Source of the DNA: JALJPB01 sp963933115 | Lineage (GTDB): Bacteria; Pseudomonadota; Gammaproteobacteria; Enterobacterales; Alteromonadaceae | Direction of reading: 5' to 3' | Length of the DNA: 64,000 nucleotides | Assembly: GCA_963933115.1 (NCBI GenBank) | Contig: CAWVSL010000006.1 | Location: 45,949-109,948 of the forward strand | Shown: positions 44,754 through 53,875 of the stretch, piece after piece | Position numbering within the stretch: position 1 is the first letter of the stretch | Layout of the letters: every line of letters begins with the position of its first letter | Translations under genes and position numbers: made by a program | The notes under the pieces: model-generated | What the model was told of the DNA's origin: nothing | Databases searched by the model: none | Seen by the model: the letters and a program-made list of their open reading frames with translations, nothing else

Positions 44754-46718
44754 ATGTTAGGTGTTTGTTACTATCCTGAGCATTGGCCGGAATCAATGTG
44801 GGCACAAGATGCCAAAGAGATGTCTGAACTTGGCTTACGTTACGTGCGGATTGGCGAATTTGCTTGGTCAAGAATCGAATCCCGTGACGGCGTTTATAGC
44901 TTTGGATGGTTAGACCGAGCAATTGAAACCTTAGCAGCGGCTGGCTTAGAAGTCATCATGTGTACTCCTACCGCTACACCACCTAAATGGTTAATCGATA
45001 AGTATCCTGATATTTTACCTGTTGATATTAATACCGGTACTACACGTGGTTTTGGCTCACGTCGCCACTATGACTTTTCCAGTGCTAATTACTTTGATGA
45101 AGCGATGCGAATTTCTGAAATACTGGCTAAACGTTATGGTGAGCATCCAGCGATATGTGGCTGGCAAACAGATAATGAATTAGCCTGTCATGATACCACT
45201 CATAGTGGCTCAACCTCTGCAAAATCCGCCTTTCATGATTGGTGTGAAGCTCGCTATAAAACCATTGAAAAGCTCAATGCCGATTGGGGTACTGTTTTTT
45301 GGTCGATGGAGTACCAGCGATTTGATCAAATTGAACTCCCTATTTTAGCGGTAACCGAAACGCATCCGGCTCACCAGTTAGCTTATCGCCGTTTTAGCTC
45401 AGATCAAGTAATCAAGTTTCATAACAAAATGATCGAAGTCATTCGACAATATGCACCCAATCGATTTGTTACTCACAACTTTATTCCTATGGTGGATACC
45501 CAGACAGATAATTATGCCTTAGCTGAGCATTTAGACTTTGTCAGTTATGATAATTATCCCTTGGGTCGATCAGACATGTTCTTTAAAGATAAGTCTTCTA
45601 AAGAATTCAAACCTTACATGCGCACCGGCCACCCTGACTTTGCCAGTTACGACTTTGATCAAAGCCGTGGTGTTAGTAAAAGTAATTTTTGGATTATGGA
45701 GCAACAACCCGGGCCCGTTAACTGGGCACACCATAACCCGAGACCAGAAAAAGGCATGGTTCGTTTATGGTCTTGGCAAGCGTTTGCTCACGGTGCAGAT
45801 TGTGTTTGTTATTTTCGTTGGCGCCAAGCACCATTTGCTCAAGAGCAGATGCATGCAGGCGTTAAGCGTAACGACAATTCAAAATCAGCCGCATGGGATG
45901 AAATAGAACAGATGCGTAATGAGTTGCAAGCCGTTAACTTTTCTATTGAGGATGAAGTTAACACTAGGGTCGCGATAATATCAGGGACAACAAACCAGTG
46001 GGTTAGTGAAATAGAACGTCAAGGAGATAGCTATAATCATCAGCAAACAGAATTCGCTTATTACTCGGCGCTTCGCCAGTTAGGCCTAGTGGTCGACTTT
46101 ATCTCTACTGACCATGATTTTAACCAATACGACTTAATTGTCGCTCCCTGTTTACCAATTGTTGATGACGCCTTTATTACTAAATGCCAAAACACTAAGG
46201 CACATATGGTCTTTGGCCCACGTTCTGGCGGAAAAACAGATGAACTTTCTTTAGCGCCTAACTTGCCACCTGGCAAACTACAAACCTTGCTACCAATAAA
46301 GGTACTTTCTACCGAAACAATACGCCCTGACTGCAGTGAACAGTTGAGTTACAAAGGGCGTACTTTTGAAAGCCGATGTTGGCGGGAAGAGTTAGCAATA
46401 ACTAAAGAGGTAATTGTTGATGCTCACTACCATGATAAATCGCCAGCTGTTGTGCGTTATGGCAATACCAGTTATATCGCTACGCTGACTTGTGACGATT
46501 TTTTGATTGAATTATTTGCTCACTTAGCGGGTGAGCTTGATATTGACACTATCCAATTACCCAAAGACATGCGGATTGTCTATCGTGGCAATCTCGCTTA
46601 TATCTTTAATTATGCAGGGCATGCGCAAACATTCCCAGCGAATAGTATTGGTTCATATCTATTAGGACAAGCCACTATGGCTCCTTATGATGTTGCCATT
46701 ATTAAACTTAATAACTAA
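44754..46718 (+). CDS. Beta-galactosidase, GH42
   Basis: A retaining beta-galactosidase. The 654-residue product starts MLGVCYYPEHWPES, typical of GH42, with the acid/base Glu142 in GWQTDNELACHD and the nucleophile Glu316 in WIMEQQPGPVNW. Barrel, trimerisation domain and a small C-terminal beta-domain are all covered by the length. There is no signal peptide, so it acts in the cytoplasm on imported galactosides. It is followed after 51 bases by a sodium/sugar symporter and diverges from the alpha-galactosidase. Confidence 0.93.
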   Translation: MLGVCYYPEHWPESMWAQDAKEMSELGLRYVRIGEFAWSRIESRDGVYSFGWLDRAIETLAAAGLEVIMCTPTATPPKWLIDKYPDILPVDINTGTTRGFGSRRHYDFSSANYFDEAMRISEILAKRYGEHPAICGWQTDNELACHDTTHSGSTSAKSAFHDWCEARYKTIEKLNADWGTVFWSMEYQRFDQIELPILAVTETHPAHQLAYRRFSSDQVIKFHNKMIEVIRQYAPNRFVTHNFIPMVDTQTDNYALAEHLDFVSYDNYPLGRSDMFFKDKSSKEFKPYMRTGHPDFASYDFDQSRGVSKSNFWIMEQQPGPVNWAHHNPRPEKGMVRLWSWQAFAHGADCVCYFRWRQAPFAQEQMHAGVKRNDNSKSAAWDEIEQMRNELQAVNFSIEDEVNTRVAIISGTTNQWVSEIERQGDSYNHQQTEFAYYSALRQLGLVVDFISTDHDFNQYDLIVAPCLPIVDDAFITKCQNTKAHMVFGPRSGGKTDELSLAPNLPPGKLQTLLPIKVLSTETIRPDCSEQLSYKGRTFESRCWREELAITKEVIVDAHYHDKSPAVVRYGNTSYIATLTCDDFLIELFAHLAGELDIDTIQLPKDMRIVYRGNLAYIFNYAGHAQTFPANSIGSYLLGQATMAPYDVAIIKLNN

Positions 46719-46769
46719 TAACAACTTATCGACTTTAATTTACCAGTATAGGTTTAACAAGGAGAATCC

Positions 46770-48227
46770 GTGAATATTCAAATAGCAGTTTTTTTATCGA
46801 TCACTGGGCTAATTGCATTTTTAACCTATTTAAAATGTAGAGGGCACGGCCGAGGAAAAGGTAAAGATCAGCAAAATAAAGAATACTTTTTAGCGGGTGG
46901 AGGCTTGGCTTGGTACTTTGTCGCCGGTTCAATAACACTCACTAATTTAAGTACCGATCAGTTAGTCGGCTCGAACGGCACACAAATGGCCTTGCTAGCC
47001 TGGTGGGAATTTGCCGCGGTGATTGGTTTAATTATGCTCGCGAAAGTTTTCCTTCCTGTTTATTATAAATACAACTGCACCACAACCACCGAACTGTTAG
47101 AGAAGCGTTATAATAACAAACATATCCGTGCGGTTATCGGCGCTATGTTTTTCCTGAGTAGCGCCTTAATATTTTGCCCTGCGGTTATTTATTCTGGTTC
47201 GTTGTTCATGCAAACCATGTTTAAAGTTGATATTCCCTTGATGTATATCGCTACCGCCTTTGCTGTTTTAGGGGCAATGTACGCTATATTTGGTGGATTA
47301 AGAGCAGTTGCCGTCTCTGATACTTATTCTGGTGTCTTACTTTTAGGGATGGCATTAGTTGTTTTGTTCTTAGCTTTAAATGCCATAGATTATGATTTTT
47401 CAGGTATTCCAGAGGAAAGATTGACACTTATTGGTGATAACGACTCACCAATCCCTTGGCATACCTTACTTACCGGAATGATCTTTATTCAAATGTTTTA
47501 CTGGGGCACTAACCAAGTCATTACACAACGAGCAATGGCAGCGCCTAGTCTTAAGGAAGCTCAAAAAGGTGTATTTGCTGCGGTCATTATTCGAATTATT
47601 ATTGTTCCTGCCATTATTGTTATTCCAGGTATCGTTTCTTTTAAACTTTATGGCGATATAGGTGATACCGCCTATGGACAAATTGTTGGCGACTTACTTC
47701 CCGCATGGCTCTCTGGTGTTTTTGCAGCGGCAATGGCTGCAGCTGTTCTCTCAACCTATAATAGTAATTTAAATTCAGCAACCGCTCTTTATGTCTGTGA
47801 TATTCATGAACCTTATATTAATAAAGACATCAACGTACCTAAACTAAGTGCATGGATAACCGTTGCGTTAACCATTATTTCCTTGGCGTTAGTGCCTGTA
47901 TACCAGCAAGCCGATAGTATTATTAACTTACTACAACAGTTGTGGGGGTTGTTTAGTATGCCCATACTGTCAATTTTTATTGTTGGTTTACTGTTTAAAG
48001 GCGTCCATGCTAACGCCGGTATCGCCGCAGTATTTTTTGGTGTATTACTTTATGGTTCACTCTCCTTTGAGTTCTCACCTTTTCATGCTCCATTTGGCTT
48101 ACATTACATTCATTTAATGTTTGTCACCTTAATTTCTTGTGTTTCTTTTGCGTTATTTATCAATCGCTTTGTCTTTAAAAACAAAGCGAGTTTAGCGTTT
48201 AGTAAGCAAGACACAATAGCGACATAA
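46770..48227 (+). CDS. Sodium/solute symporter (SSS family), probably sugar
   Basis: The 485-residue product has 13-14 hydrophobic segments and the SSS signature; RGKGKDQQNKEYFLAGG, GSITLTNLSTDQLVGSNG, FGGLRAVAVSDTYSG and YWGTNQVITQRAM are close to the SGLT/YidK group that moves galactose or glucose with sodium. The GTG start at 46770 has AAGGAG in front. Placement directly after the GH42 gene supports galactose or galactoside uptake; the exact substrate is inference. Confidence 0.87.
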   Translation: MNIQIAVFLSITGLIAFLTYLKCRGHGRGKGKDQQNKEYFLAGGGLAWYFVAGSITLTNLSTDQLVGSNGTQMALLAWWEFAAVIGLIMLAKVFLPVYYKYNCTTTTELLEKRYNNKHIRAVIGAMFFLSSALIFCPAVIYSGSLFMQTMFKVDIPLMYIATAFAVLGAMYAIFGGLRAVAVSDTYSGVLLLGMALVVLFLALNAIDYDFSGIPEERLTLIGDNDSPIPWHTLLTGMIFIQMFYWGTNQVITQRAMAAPSLKEAQKGVFAAVIIRIIIVPAIIVIPGIVSFKLYGDIGDTAYGQIVGDLLPAWLSGVFAAAMAAAVLSTYNSNLNSATALYVCDIHEPYINKDINVPKLSAWITVALTIISLALVPVYQQADSIINLLQQLWGLFSMPILSIFIVGLLFKGVHANAGIAAVFFGVLLYGSLSFEFSPFHAPFGLHYIHLMFVTLISCVSFALFINRFVFKNKASLAFSKQDTIAT

Positions 48228-48245
48228 TTCTTATTGTGACCATAA

Positions 48246-48275
48246 AAAAAAGCCATTCAAATGAATGGCTTTTTA
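48246..48275 (+). terminator. Rho-independent terminator behind the symporter gene
   Basis: AAAAAGCCATTC (about 48247-48258) pairs with GAATGGCTTTTT (about 48262-48275) with a very short loop, ending in a T run. It lies about 20 bases after the symporter stop and also has A/T tracts for the opposite direction. Confidence 0.85.
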
Positions 48276-48426
48276 CTTTATACAATCGTAACTAACTGTG
48301 ATTTTGGTAAAACACTTAGATTTTATAGTACAACCTTATCGCTTTATTGCGTTGTATCCATCAAGCGAGTATTGCCTAACAGGAGGCTAATAACCATATC
48401 TAATAAATACCCCCTTTATTTTGTTG

Positions 48427-49905
48427 TTAACTTTGTACTTTTTTTACCGCAGCTAACCATTTTTCATACAGTGTATTTCTTTGCTTATCATCTATTTTTG
48501 CAGTGAATCGTTGCTCACAATGCCACATCTCAGCTAGCTCGTTTGTTGAGCTATAAATACCCGCTTGCAGACCGGCTAAATAAGCTACCCCTAATGCGGT
48601 TGTTTCAATAATTTTAGGTCGGTCTACTGTTGCCCCTAAAATATTTGCCAGAAAACTCAACAACCAATTATTGACAGCCATACCGCCATCAACACGAATT
48701 ATTGTTGGCCTTAGGCCGTCACTCTCCATCGCTTTTTGTAAATCTTTTGTTTGATAACCTACCGATTGTAAGGCCGCAGTGACAATTTCATTAATACCTG
48801 AATCTCGGGTTAAGCCTAATATAGCCCCTCTGGCATTGGAATCCCAATAAGGGGCTCCTAATCCAGTAAATGCAGGCACAAGAAACACGCCATGATCCAG
48901 TGGCATATCTTCAGCAATAGCTTCTGTTTCGCTTGCACTGTTAATTAATTTTAAACCATCACGAATCCATTGAATAGTCGCCCCCGCCATAAAAATACTG
49001 CCCTCAATAGCATAGGTTGGTTTACCGTTTAAGCGATAAGCTACGGTAGTGAGTAATTTATTTTTTGACTTTAACGCTTTATTCCCTGTATTTAACATTA
49101 AAAAGCAGCCCGTACCGTAGGTACTCTTTGCCATCCCTTCATCAAAACATGCTTGGCCAAATAACGCGGCTTGTTGATCACCCGCCATAGCTAAAATAGG
49201 AATTTCACGCGTGAATAATGAGGTGTTTGTTTTACCAAAATCAGCGGAACAGTCCATAACCTCAGGTAGCATAGATACGGGGATACCAAATAAATCGAGT
49301 AATTCTTGGTCCCACTCTTGGGTATGGATATTAAAAATCATGGTGCGAGAAGCATTGGTTGCATCAGTACGATGGTTTTTGCCACCGGTTAGCTGCCACA
49401 ATAAAAAGCTGTCAACGGTACCAAAAGCTAACTGCCCTTTGCCCGCTTTTTCTTTTGCTCCTTCGACATTTTCAAGTATCCAATGAATTTTAGTCGCTGA
49501 GAAATAGGGATCTAATAGTAAACCTGTTTTATCGTTAATAAGCGCTTCTATACTAGGGGATTTAATCGATTCACAATAGGCTGACGTTCTTCGGTCTTGC
49601 CAAACAATGGCATTATAAATAACTTCGCCCGTATCCTTATCCCAAACTAGTGTAGTTTCACGTTGATTAGTAACACCTATACCAATAATGTCTGCTGCCT
49701 CAATATTATTATTGGCTAATACCCTCTTACAAGTCGAACTTACACTTTGCCATATATCATTAGGGTTATGTTCAACCCAGCCATCTTGGGGAAAATGTTG
49801 TTCAAACTCTTGCTGCTCTATCGCGTGTATTTTACCTTGTTTGGTAAACAAAATGGCTCGAGTGCTTGTGGTACCTTGATCAATAGCTAATATATATGTA
49901 GACAT
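48427..49905 (-). CDS. glpK: Glycerol kinase
   Basis: GlpK phosphorylates glycerol to glycerol-3-phosphate. The 492-residue FGGY-family product begins YILAIDQGTTSTRAILF, with WVEHNPNDIW, NQRETTLVWDKDTG, AMAGDQQAALFGQACF and the C-terminal signature TALGVAYLAGLQAGIY. Length matches the family (about 500). It diverges from glpR. No facilitator gene glpF is found beside it, unlike in E. coli. Confidence 0.97.
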   Translation of the reverse strand: MSTYILAIDQGTTSTRAILFTKQGKIHAIEQQEFEQHFPQDGWVEHNPNDIWQSVSSTCKRVLANNNIEAADIIGIGVTNQRETTLVWDKDTGEVIYNAIVWQDRRTSAYCESIKSPSIEALINDKTGLLLDPYFSATKIHWILENVEGAKEKAGKGQLAFGTVDSFLLWQLTGGKNHRTDATNASRTMIFNIHTQEWDQELLDLFGIPVSMLPEVMDCSADFGKTNTSLFTREIPILAMAGDQQAALFGQACFDEGMAKSTYGTGCFLMLNTGNKALKSKNKLLTTVAYRLNGKPTYAIEGSIFMAGATIQWIRDGLKLINSASETEAIAEDMPLDHGVFLVPAFTGLGAPYWDSNARGAILGLTRDSGINEIVTAALQSVGYQTKDLQKAMESDGLRPTIIRVDGGMAVNNWLLSFLANILGATVDRPKIIETTALGVAYLAGLQAGIYSSTNELAEMWHCEQRFTAKIDDKQRNTLYEKWLAAVKKVQS

Positions 49906-50073
49906 TTTTTATTATTTATTTAATTGATGACTAAAACAATAATGCACAGGATTGATACTGTTGGCAATAGCTTCCTTCACTGTTGAACATTCACTTAGTA
50001 ATAAGTTCTTTTTTAAGGTGATCACTTATGGGATAATTTAATTTCGACATTAAAATTAGTTGAGGTAATAAGA

Positions 50074-50832
50074 ATGGCACTGAACCAACGCCAAACAGAA
50101 CTTGTTGAATTAGTGCATGAAAAAGGGTTTGTTACGATTGATGAATTAGTACAAGTCTTTAATGTAACACCACAAACTATTCGCAGAGATCTGAATTTAC
50201 TTGCTGATGCTGACGTTATTATTCGCCATCATGGTGGTGCAAAAAGTACGTCAACCACAGAAAACAGCTCCTATCAGTCACGTAAAATTTTAAACCTATA
50301 CGCAAAAGAACAAATCGCTAATGAATTAGTAAAAATGATCCCTAATGGTGCCTCATTATTTATTAATATAGGTACAACCACCGAAACCATTGCTCGGGCG
50401 TTACTAAAGCATAAAGGCTTAAATATAGTGACCAATAATATTCATGTCGCAACTATTCTTGCGGCTAAAGAAGACTTTAGCGTTATTATTGCCGCTGGCG
50501 AAGTTAGACACAGAGATGGAGGAATTATTGGTGAAGCCACTTGTGACTTTATGAATCAATTCCAAATGGACTTTGGCATTATTGGTATTAGTGGCATAAG
50601 TAACGATGGCTCTTTACTCGATTTTGACTTTAGAGAAGTTCGGGTCGCTCAAACCATCATTAATAATTCAACCAATGTATTGTTAGCCGCAGATCACTCA
50701 AAATTTGGTAGAAGTGCGATGATAAAGCAAGGCAATATCACACAAATCAACCATTTATTTACCGACCAGAACCCGCCAGCAAAAATTCAAAAGATGCTTT
50801 TAACTAATGAAATCTCAACTCATATCATTTAG
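50074..50832 (+). CDS. glpR: Glycerol-3-phosphate regulon repressor, DeoR family
   Basis: A DeoR-type repressor relieved by glycerol-3-phosphate. The 252-residue product has an N-terminal helix-turn-helix (VDELVQVFNVTPQTIRRDL; read with FVTI before it), RHHGGAKS, then a phosphosugar-binding domain with NIGTTTETIARAL and the late LAADHSKFGRSAM. These closely follow E. coli GlpR. It stands between glpK and glpD, and repeats of its half-site type lie before glpD. Confidence 0.93.
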   Translation: MALNQRQTELVELVHEKGFVTIDELVQVFNVTPQTIRRDLNLLADADVIIRHHGGAKSTSTTENSSYQSRKILNLYAKEQIANELVKMIPNGASLFINIGTTTETIARALLKHKGLNIVTNNIHVATILAAKEDFSVIIAAGEVRHRDGGIIGEATCDFMNQFQMDFGIIGISGISNDGSLLDFDFREVRVAQTIINNSTNVLLAADHSKFGRSAMIKQGNITQINHLFTDQNPPAKIQKMLLTNEISTHII

Positions 50833-50952
50833 TTATTAGATAAAGTTCAACTTTCTCACCTTCTCTTTAATTAAATAAATTGATTAAAAGCTACTAAATA
50901 ACAATAAGCTAGCTCAATTTTTGCCATCCTAAAAATAAACTAACTCATATAT

Positions 50953-51010
50953 AAAGAACATCAAAACCTTGAAACGAACCTAAACGAACATTATAATAAC
51001 AATAACGAAC
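50953..51010 (+). promoter_or_regulatory. GlpR-like operator half-sites before glpD
   Basis: AACGAAC, the half-site core of E. coli GlpR operators, occurs three times in the same direction at 50973-50979, 50983-50989 and 51004-51010, and as AAAGAAC at 50953-50959. Offsets are 20, 10 and 21 bp, that is whole helical turns. The last unit is 39 bases before the glpD start. Confidence 0.65.
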
Positions 51011-51049
51011 ATAATATTTATCATACTAATTATAGTGGCGGGTTAAAAA

Positions 51050-52582
51050 ATGAATCTAATCGATGAGTTATTTGATGTTGTTGTCGTTGGCGGAGGGATC
51101 AATGGTACCGGAACCGCAGCAGATGCCGCCGGTAGAGGGCTTAAGGTTCTCTTATGCGAACAAAACGATTTAGCTTCAGCAACTTCATCAAATAGTAGTA
51201 AATTAATTCATGGTGGCTTACGTTACTTAGAGCATTATCAATTTAAATTAGTGCGGCAAGCACTGGGTGAACGCGAAATTTTATTGAGGAATGCGCCTCA
51301 TATTATTACCCCCCTCACTTTTCGCTTACCCCATCAGAGACACCTTAGACCATACTGGCTGATCAGAGCTGGATTATTCCTATATGACCATTTAGCCAAG
51401 CGTGTGACTTTGCCAACCTCAAATGCTGTTAAGTTCTCTAAAAATTGCCCACTTGTTAATAATATAACGAAAGGGTTTGAATATTCAGATGGCTGGGTTG
51501 ATGATGCAAGATTAGTGGTTTTAAATGCTGTAGCAGCTCAAGAAAAAGGCGCTACAATTAAAACGCAAACTCAATGTATTAAAGCAATACGCCAAAATGA
51601 TATCTGGTTAATTACTTTAGAAAACAACTTAACGGGTGAAACATATACCGTAAAATCTAAAAGTGTCGTCAACGCATCAGGCCCATGGGTTGCACAGTTA
51701 TTTTCACAAGCAATGGCCCTTAAGTCACCTCAAAATGTACGCTTGATCAAAGGTAGTCATATTGTTGTTCCTCGTATCCATGACGATCCTGAAGCTTATA
51801 TGCTACAAAATATTGACCAGCGTATTATTTTTGTAATCCCCTTTGAGGACGATTTTTCTTTAATAGGGACAACAGATGTGGAGTATACTGGCGAGCCTTC
51901 AGAAGTAAAAATATCGGAAGAAGAAATTCAATATTTACTCACAATTACTAATGAGTATTTCAAAAATAAAATTTCTCGAGATGATATTGTCACCACTTAT
52001 TCTGGCGTAAGACCTTTATTAGATGATGAGTCTGTTGATGCACAATCAGTCACTCGCGATTACACCTTAGCGTTAGAAGACATCAACGACAAAGCACCAA
52101 TTTTATCTATCTTTGGTGGAAAAATAACAACCTATAGAAAATTATCCGAAGCAGCGGTAGACAAACTTATCCCCTATTTCAAAACTATTGGTCCTCAATG
52201 GACAGCAAAAAGCCCCATCCCTGGTGGTAACTTCGATGACATTAAAGTGTTTACTGAGGAGGTTGAAAATCAATACCCCTGGCTACCAGAAAAGTTACGA
52301 ACAAGATTTATTCGGAGTTATGGCACACGTATATTTTTACTGCTCAAGAATTCAACTCACATGGCAGCACTCGGCAGCTCGTATGGTGCTGATTTATTTG
52401 AGCAAGAAATTAACTTTTTAATTGAACATGAATGGGCTATTAATATAAATGATATTATTTGGCGACGAACAAAGCGTGGTTTATATTTAACGACACAAGA
52501 AATCAAAGAAATAACACACTATATTAATCGTCATCCATCAATTATTGCCAAAAAAGCACCTAAGTCGGTAAAAGTCGCTTAA
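51050..52582 (+). CDS. glpD: Aerobic glycerol-3-phosphate dehydrogenase
   Basis: GlpD is a membrane-associated FAD enzyme that oxidises glycerol-3-phosphate to dihydroxyacetone phosphate and passes electrons to quinone. The 510-residue product starts with the FAD fold FDVVVVGGGINGTGTAADAAG, then SSNSSKLIHGGLRYLEHY, GTTDVEYTG, SGVRPLLDD and FGGKITTYRKL. The C-terminal domain with the RRTKRGL segment is complete. GlpR-like half-sites lie upstream. Confidence 0.96.
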   Translation: MNLIDELFDVVVVGGGINGTGTAADAAGRGLKVLLCEQNDLASATSSNSSKLIHGGLRYLEHYQFKLVRQALGEREILLRNAPHIITPLTFRLPHQRHLRPYWLIRAGLFLYDHLAKRVTLPTSNAVKFSKNCPLVNNITKGFEYSDGWVDDARLVVLNAVAAQEKGATIKTQTQCIKAIRQNDIWLITLENNLTGETYTVKSKSVVNASGPWVAQLFSQAMALKSPQNVRLIKGSHIVVPRIHDDPEAYMLQNIDQRIIFVIPFEDDFSLIGTTDVEYTGEPSEVKISEEEIQYLLTITNEYFKNKISRDDIVTTYSGVRPLLDDESVDAQSVTRDYTLALEDINDKAPILSIFGGKITTYRKLSEAAVDKLIPYFKTIGPQWTAKSPIPGGNFDDIKVFTEEVENQYPWLPEKLRTRFIRSYGTRIFLLLKNSTHMAALGSSYGADLFEQEINFLIEHEWAININDIIWRRTKRGLYLTTQEIKEITHYINRHPSIIAKKAPKSVKVA

Positions 52583-52731
52583 ACGATAGTCTTCATTTTA
52601 ACATCAAAAACAGAGTCAAAAAATCCAAACAGCGTATGAATTGTAGCTCTTAAATCCCCCACAATTTTTGATAAATAACAAAGCGTTTATGGTATTCATT
52701 CCCTTGTATCTCTATATTTTTTATCATAAAG

Positions 52732-52760
52732 TTGACACATATCTCATTAAATCTTTATAT
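52732..52760 (+). promoter_or_regulatory. Predicted sigma-70 promoter of galT-galK
   Basis: A perfect -35 TTGACA (52732-52737), 17 bases, then TTATAT (52755-52760) as -10, about 60 bases before the galT start. It is the best promoter match I noticed in this part of the window. Confidence 0.55.
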
Positions 52761-52819
52761 CAAAAATAAAGAAGACAATACAAGACGGTTGAAATAACCC
52801 AATAGTATGGATTAATATT

Positions 52820-53875
52820 ATGAATAACTTGGAATTTACTCATCGACGAAAAAATCCATTGACGGGGGACTGGGTCTTAGTCTCTCCTCATAGAAATAAT
52901 CGTCCTTGGTTAGGCGCTACTGAAGTTGAGTCGGTAGCTGACTTACCAAGCTATGATGAAAACTGTCCATTATGCCCAGGTAATAATCGAGCGAATAATG
53001 TGGTGACACCTCATTACCTTGATACTTATGTCTTTATCAATGACTTTGGTGCCTTGACTGAGGAGCCTATTGATCCCATTCAGGTAAAAAATGAACAACA
53101 CCCTTTATTTGAAACCATAGTCGCCCATGGCGAATGCCGCGTAGTGTGCTTTTCTCCTGAGCATAATAAGTCACTACCCGAGTTAACTGTTGATGAAATT
53201 AAATCCGTCGTTAACACTTGGCAATCAAGTTATGTTGAACTTTCAACAAAATATGCTTGCGTTAATATATTCGAAAATAAAGGCGCGATAATGGGGTGCT
53301 CACAGCCTCATCCTCATGGACAAATTTGGGCACATCAACACTTATCAACTGAAATAGAAAAAGAAAATCAACAGCAACTTGCCTATCAAGATAAACAAGG
53401 CAAATCGTTATTAGCTGATTACGTTGAACATGAAGTTTCACACCAAGACCGTATTGTTATTGAAAATGACCATTGGTTAGTCGTTGTGCCCTTTTGGGCG
53501 GCTTGGCCTTTTGAAACCTTGTTAATTGCTAAAGATAACATTCAACATTTTGGTCAATTAAATGATGAGCAAAAAAACAGCTTAGCTCAAATATTACAGG
53601 AACTCACTATACGTTACGATAATGTTTTTGATTGTAGTTTTCCTTATTCCATGGGCTGGCATAATGCGCCAAACAACGGCGATGACAATAGCCATTGGCG
53701 TTTACATGCGCACTTTTACCCGCCACTTTTACGCTCTTCAGCAGTGAAAAAACACATGGTGGGTTATGAAATGCTCGCAGAGAGTCAACGAGACTTAACC
53801 GCTGAAACCGCTGCTAAAATTCTCCGTTCAGTCAGTACCACTCATTATAAAAAAGAGCAAACTAATGCCAGTTGA
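52820..53875 (+). CDS. galT: Galactose-1-phosphate uridylyltransferase
   Basis: GalT exchanges UDP between UDP-glucose and galactose-1-phosphate in the Leloir pathway. The 351-residue product has HRRKNPLTGDWVLVSPHR at the start, zinc-binding Cys49 and Cys52 (CPLC), and the active-site SQPHPHGQIW with the uridylylated His166. It overlaps galK by 11 bases, so the two are one translational unit. galE, the third Leloir enzyme, is not in the window. Confidence 0.97.
   Translation: MNNLEFTHRRKNPLTGDWVLVSPHRNNRPWLGATEVESVADLPSYDENCPLCPGNNRANNVVTPHYLDTYVFINDFGALTEEPIDPIQVKNEQHPLFETIVAHGECRVVCFSPEHNKSLPELTVDEIKSVVNTWQSSYVELSTKYACVNIFENKGAIMGCSQPHPHGQIWAHQHLSTEIEKENQQQLAYQDKQGKSLLADYVEHEVSHQDRIVIENDHWLVVVPFWAAWPFETLLIAKDNIQHFGQLNDEQKNSLAQILQELTIRYDNVFDCSFPYSMGWHNAPNNGDDNSHWRLHAHFYPPLLRSSAVKKHMVGYEMLAESQRDLTAETAAKILRSVSTTHYKKEQTNAS

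Noticed and set aside
45538..45906. 122-residue ORF inside the GH42 gene
   Set aside because: Overlaps conserved GH42 sequence including the catalytic Glu in the true frame; a shadow.
46061..46276. Further short ORFs opposite sugar genes (also 47466-47681, 49211-49486)
   Set aside because: Shadows of GH42, the symporter and glpK; no supporting signals.
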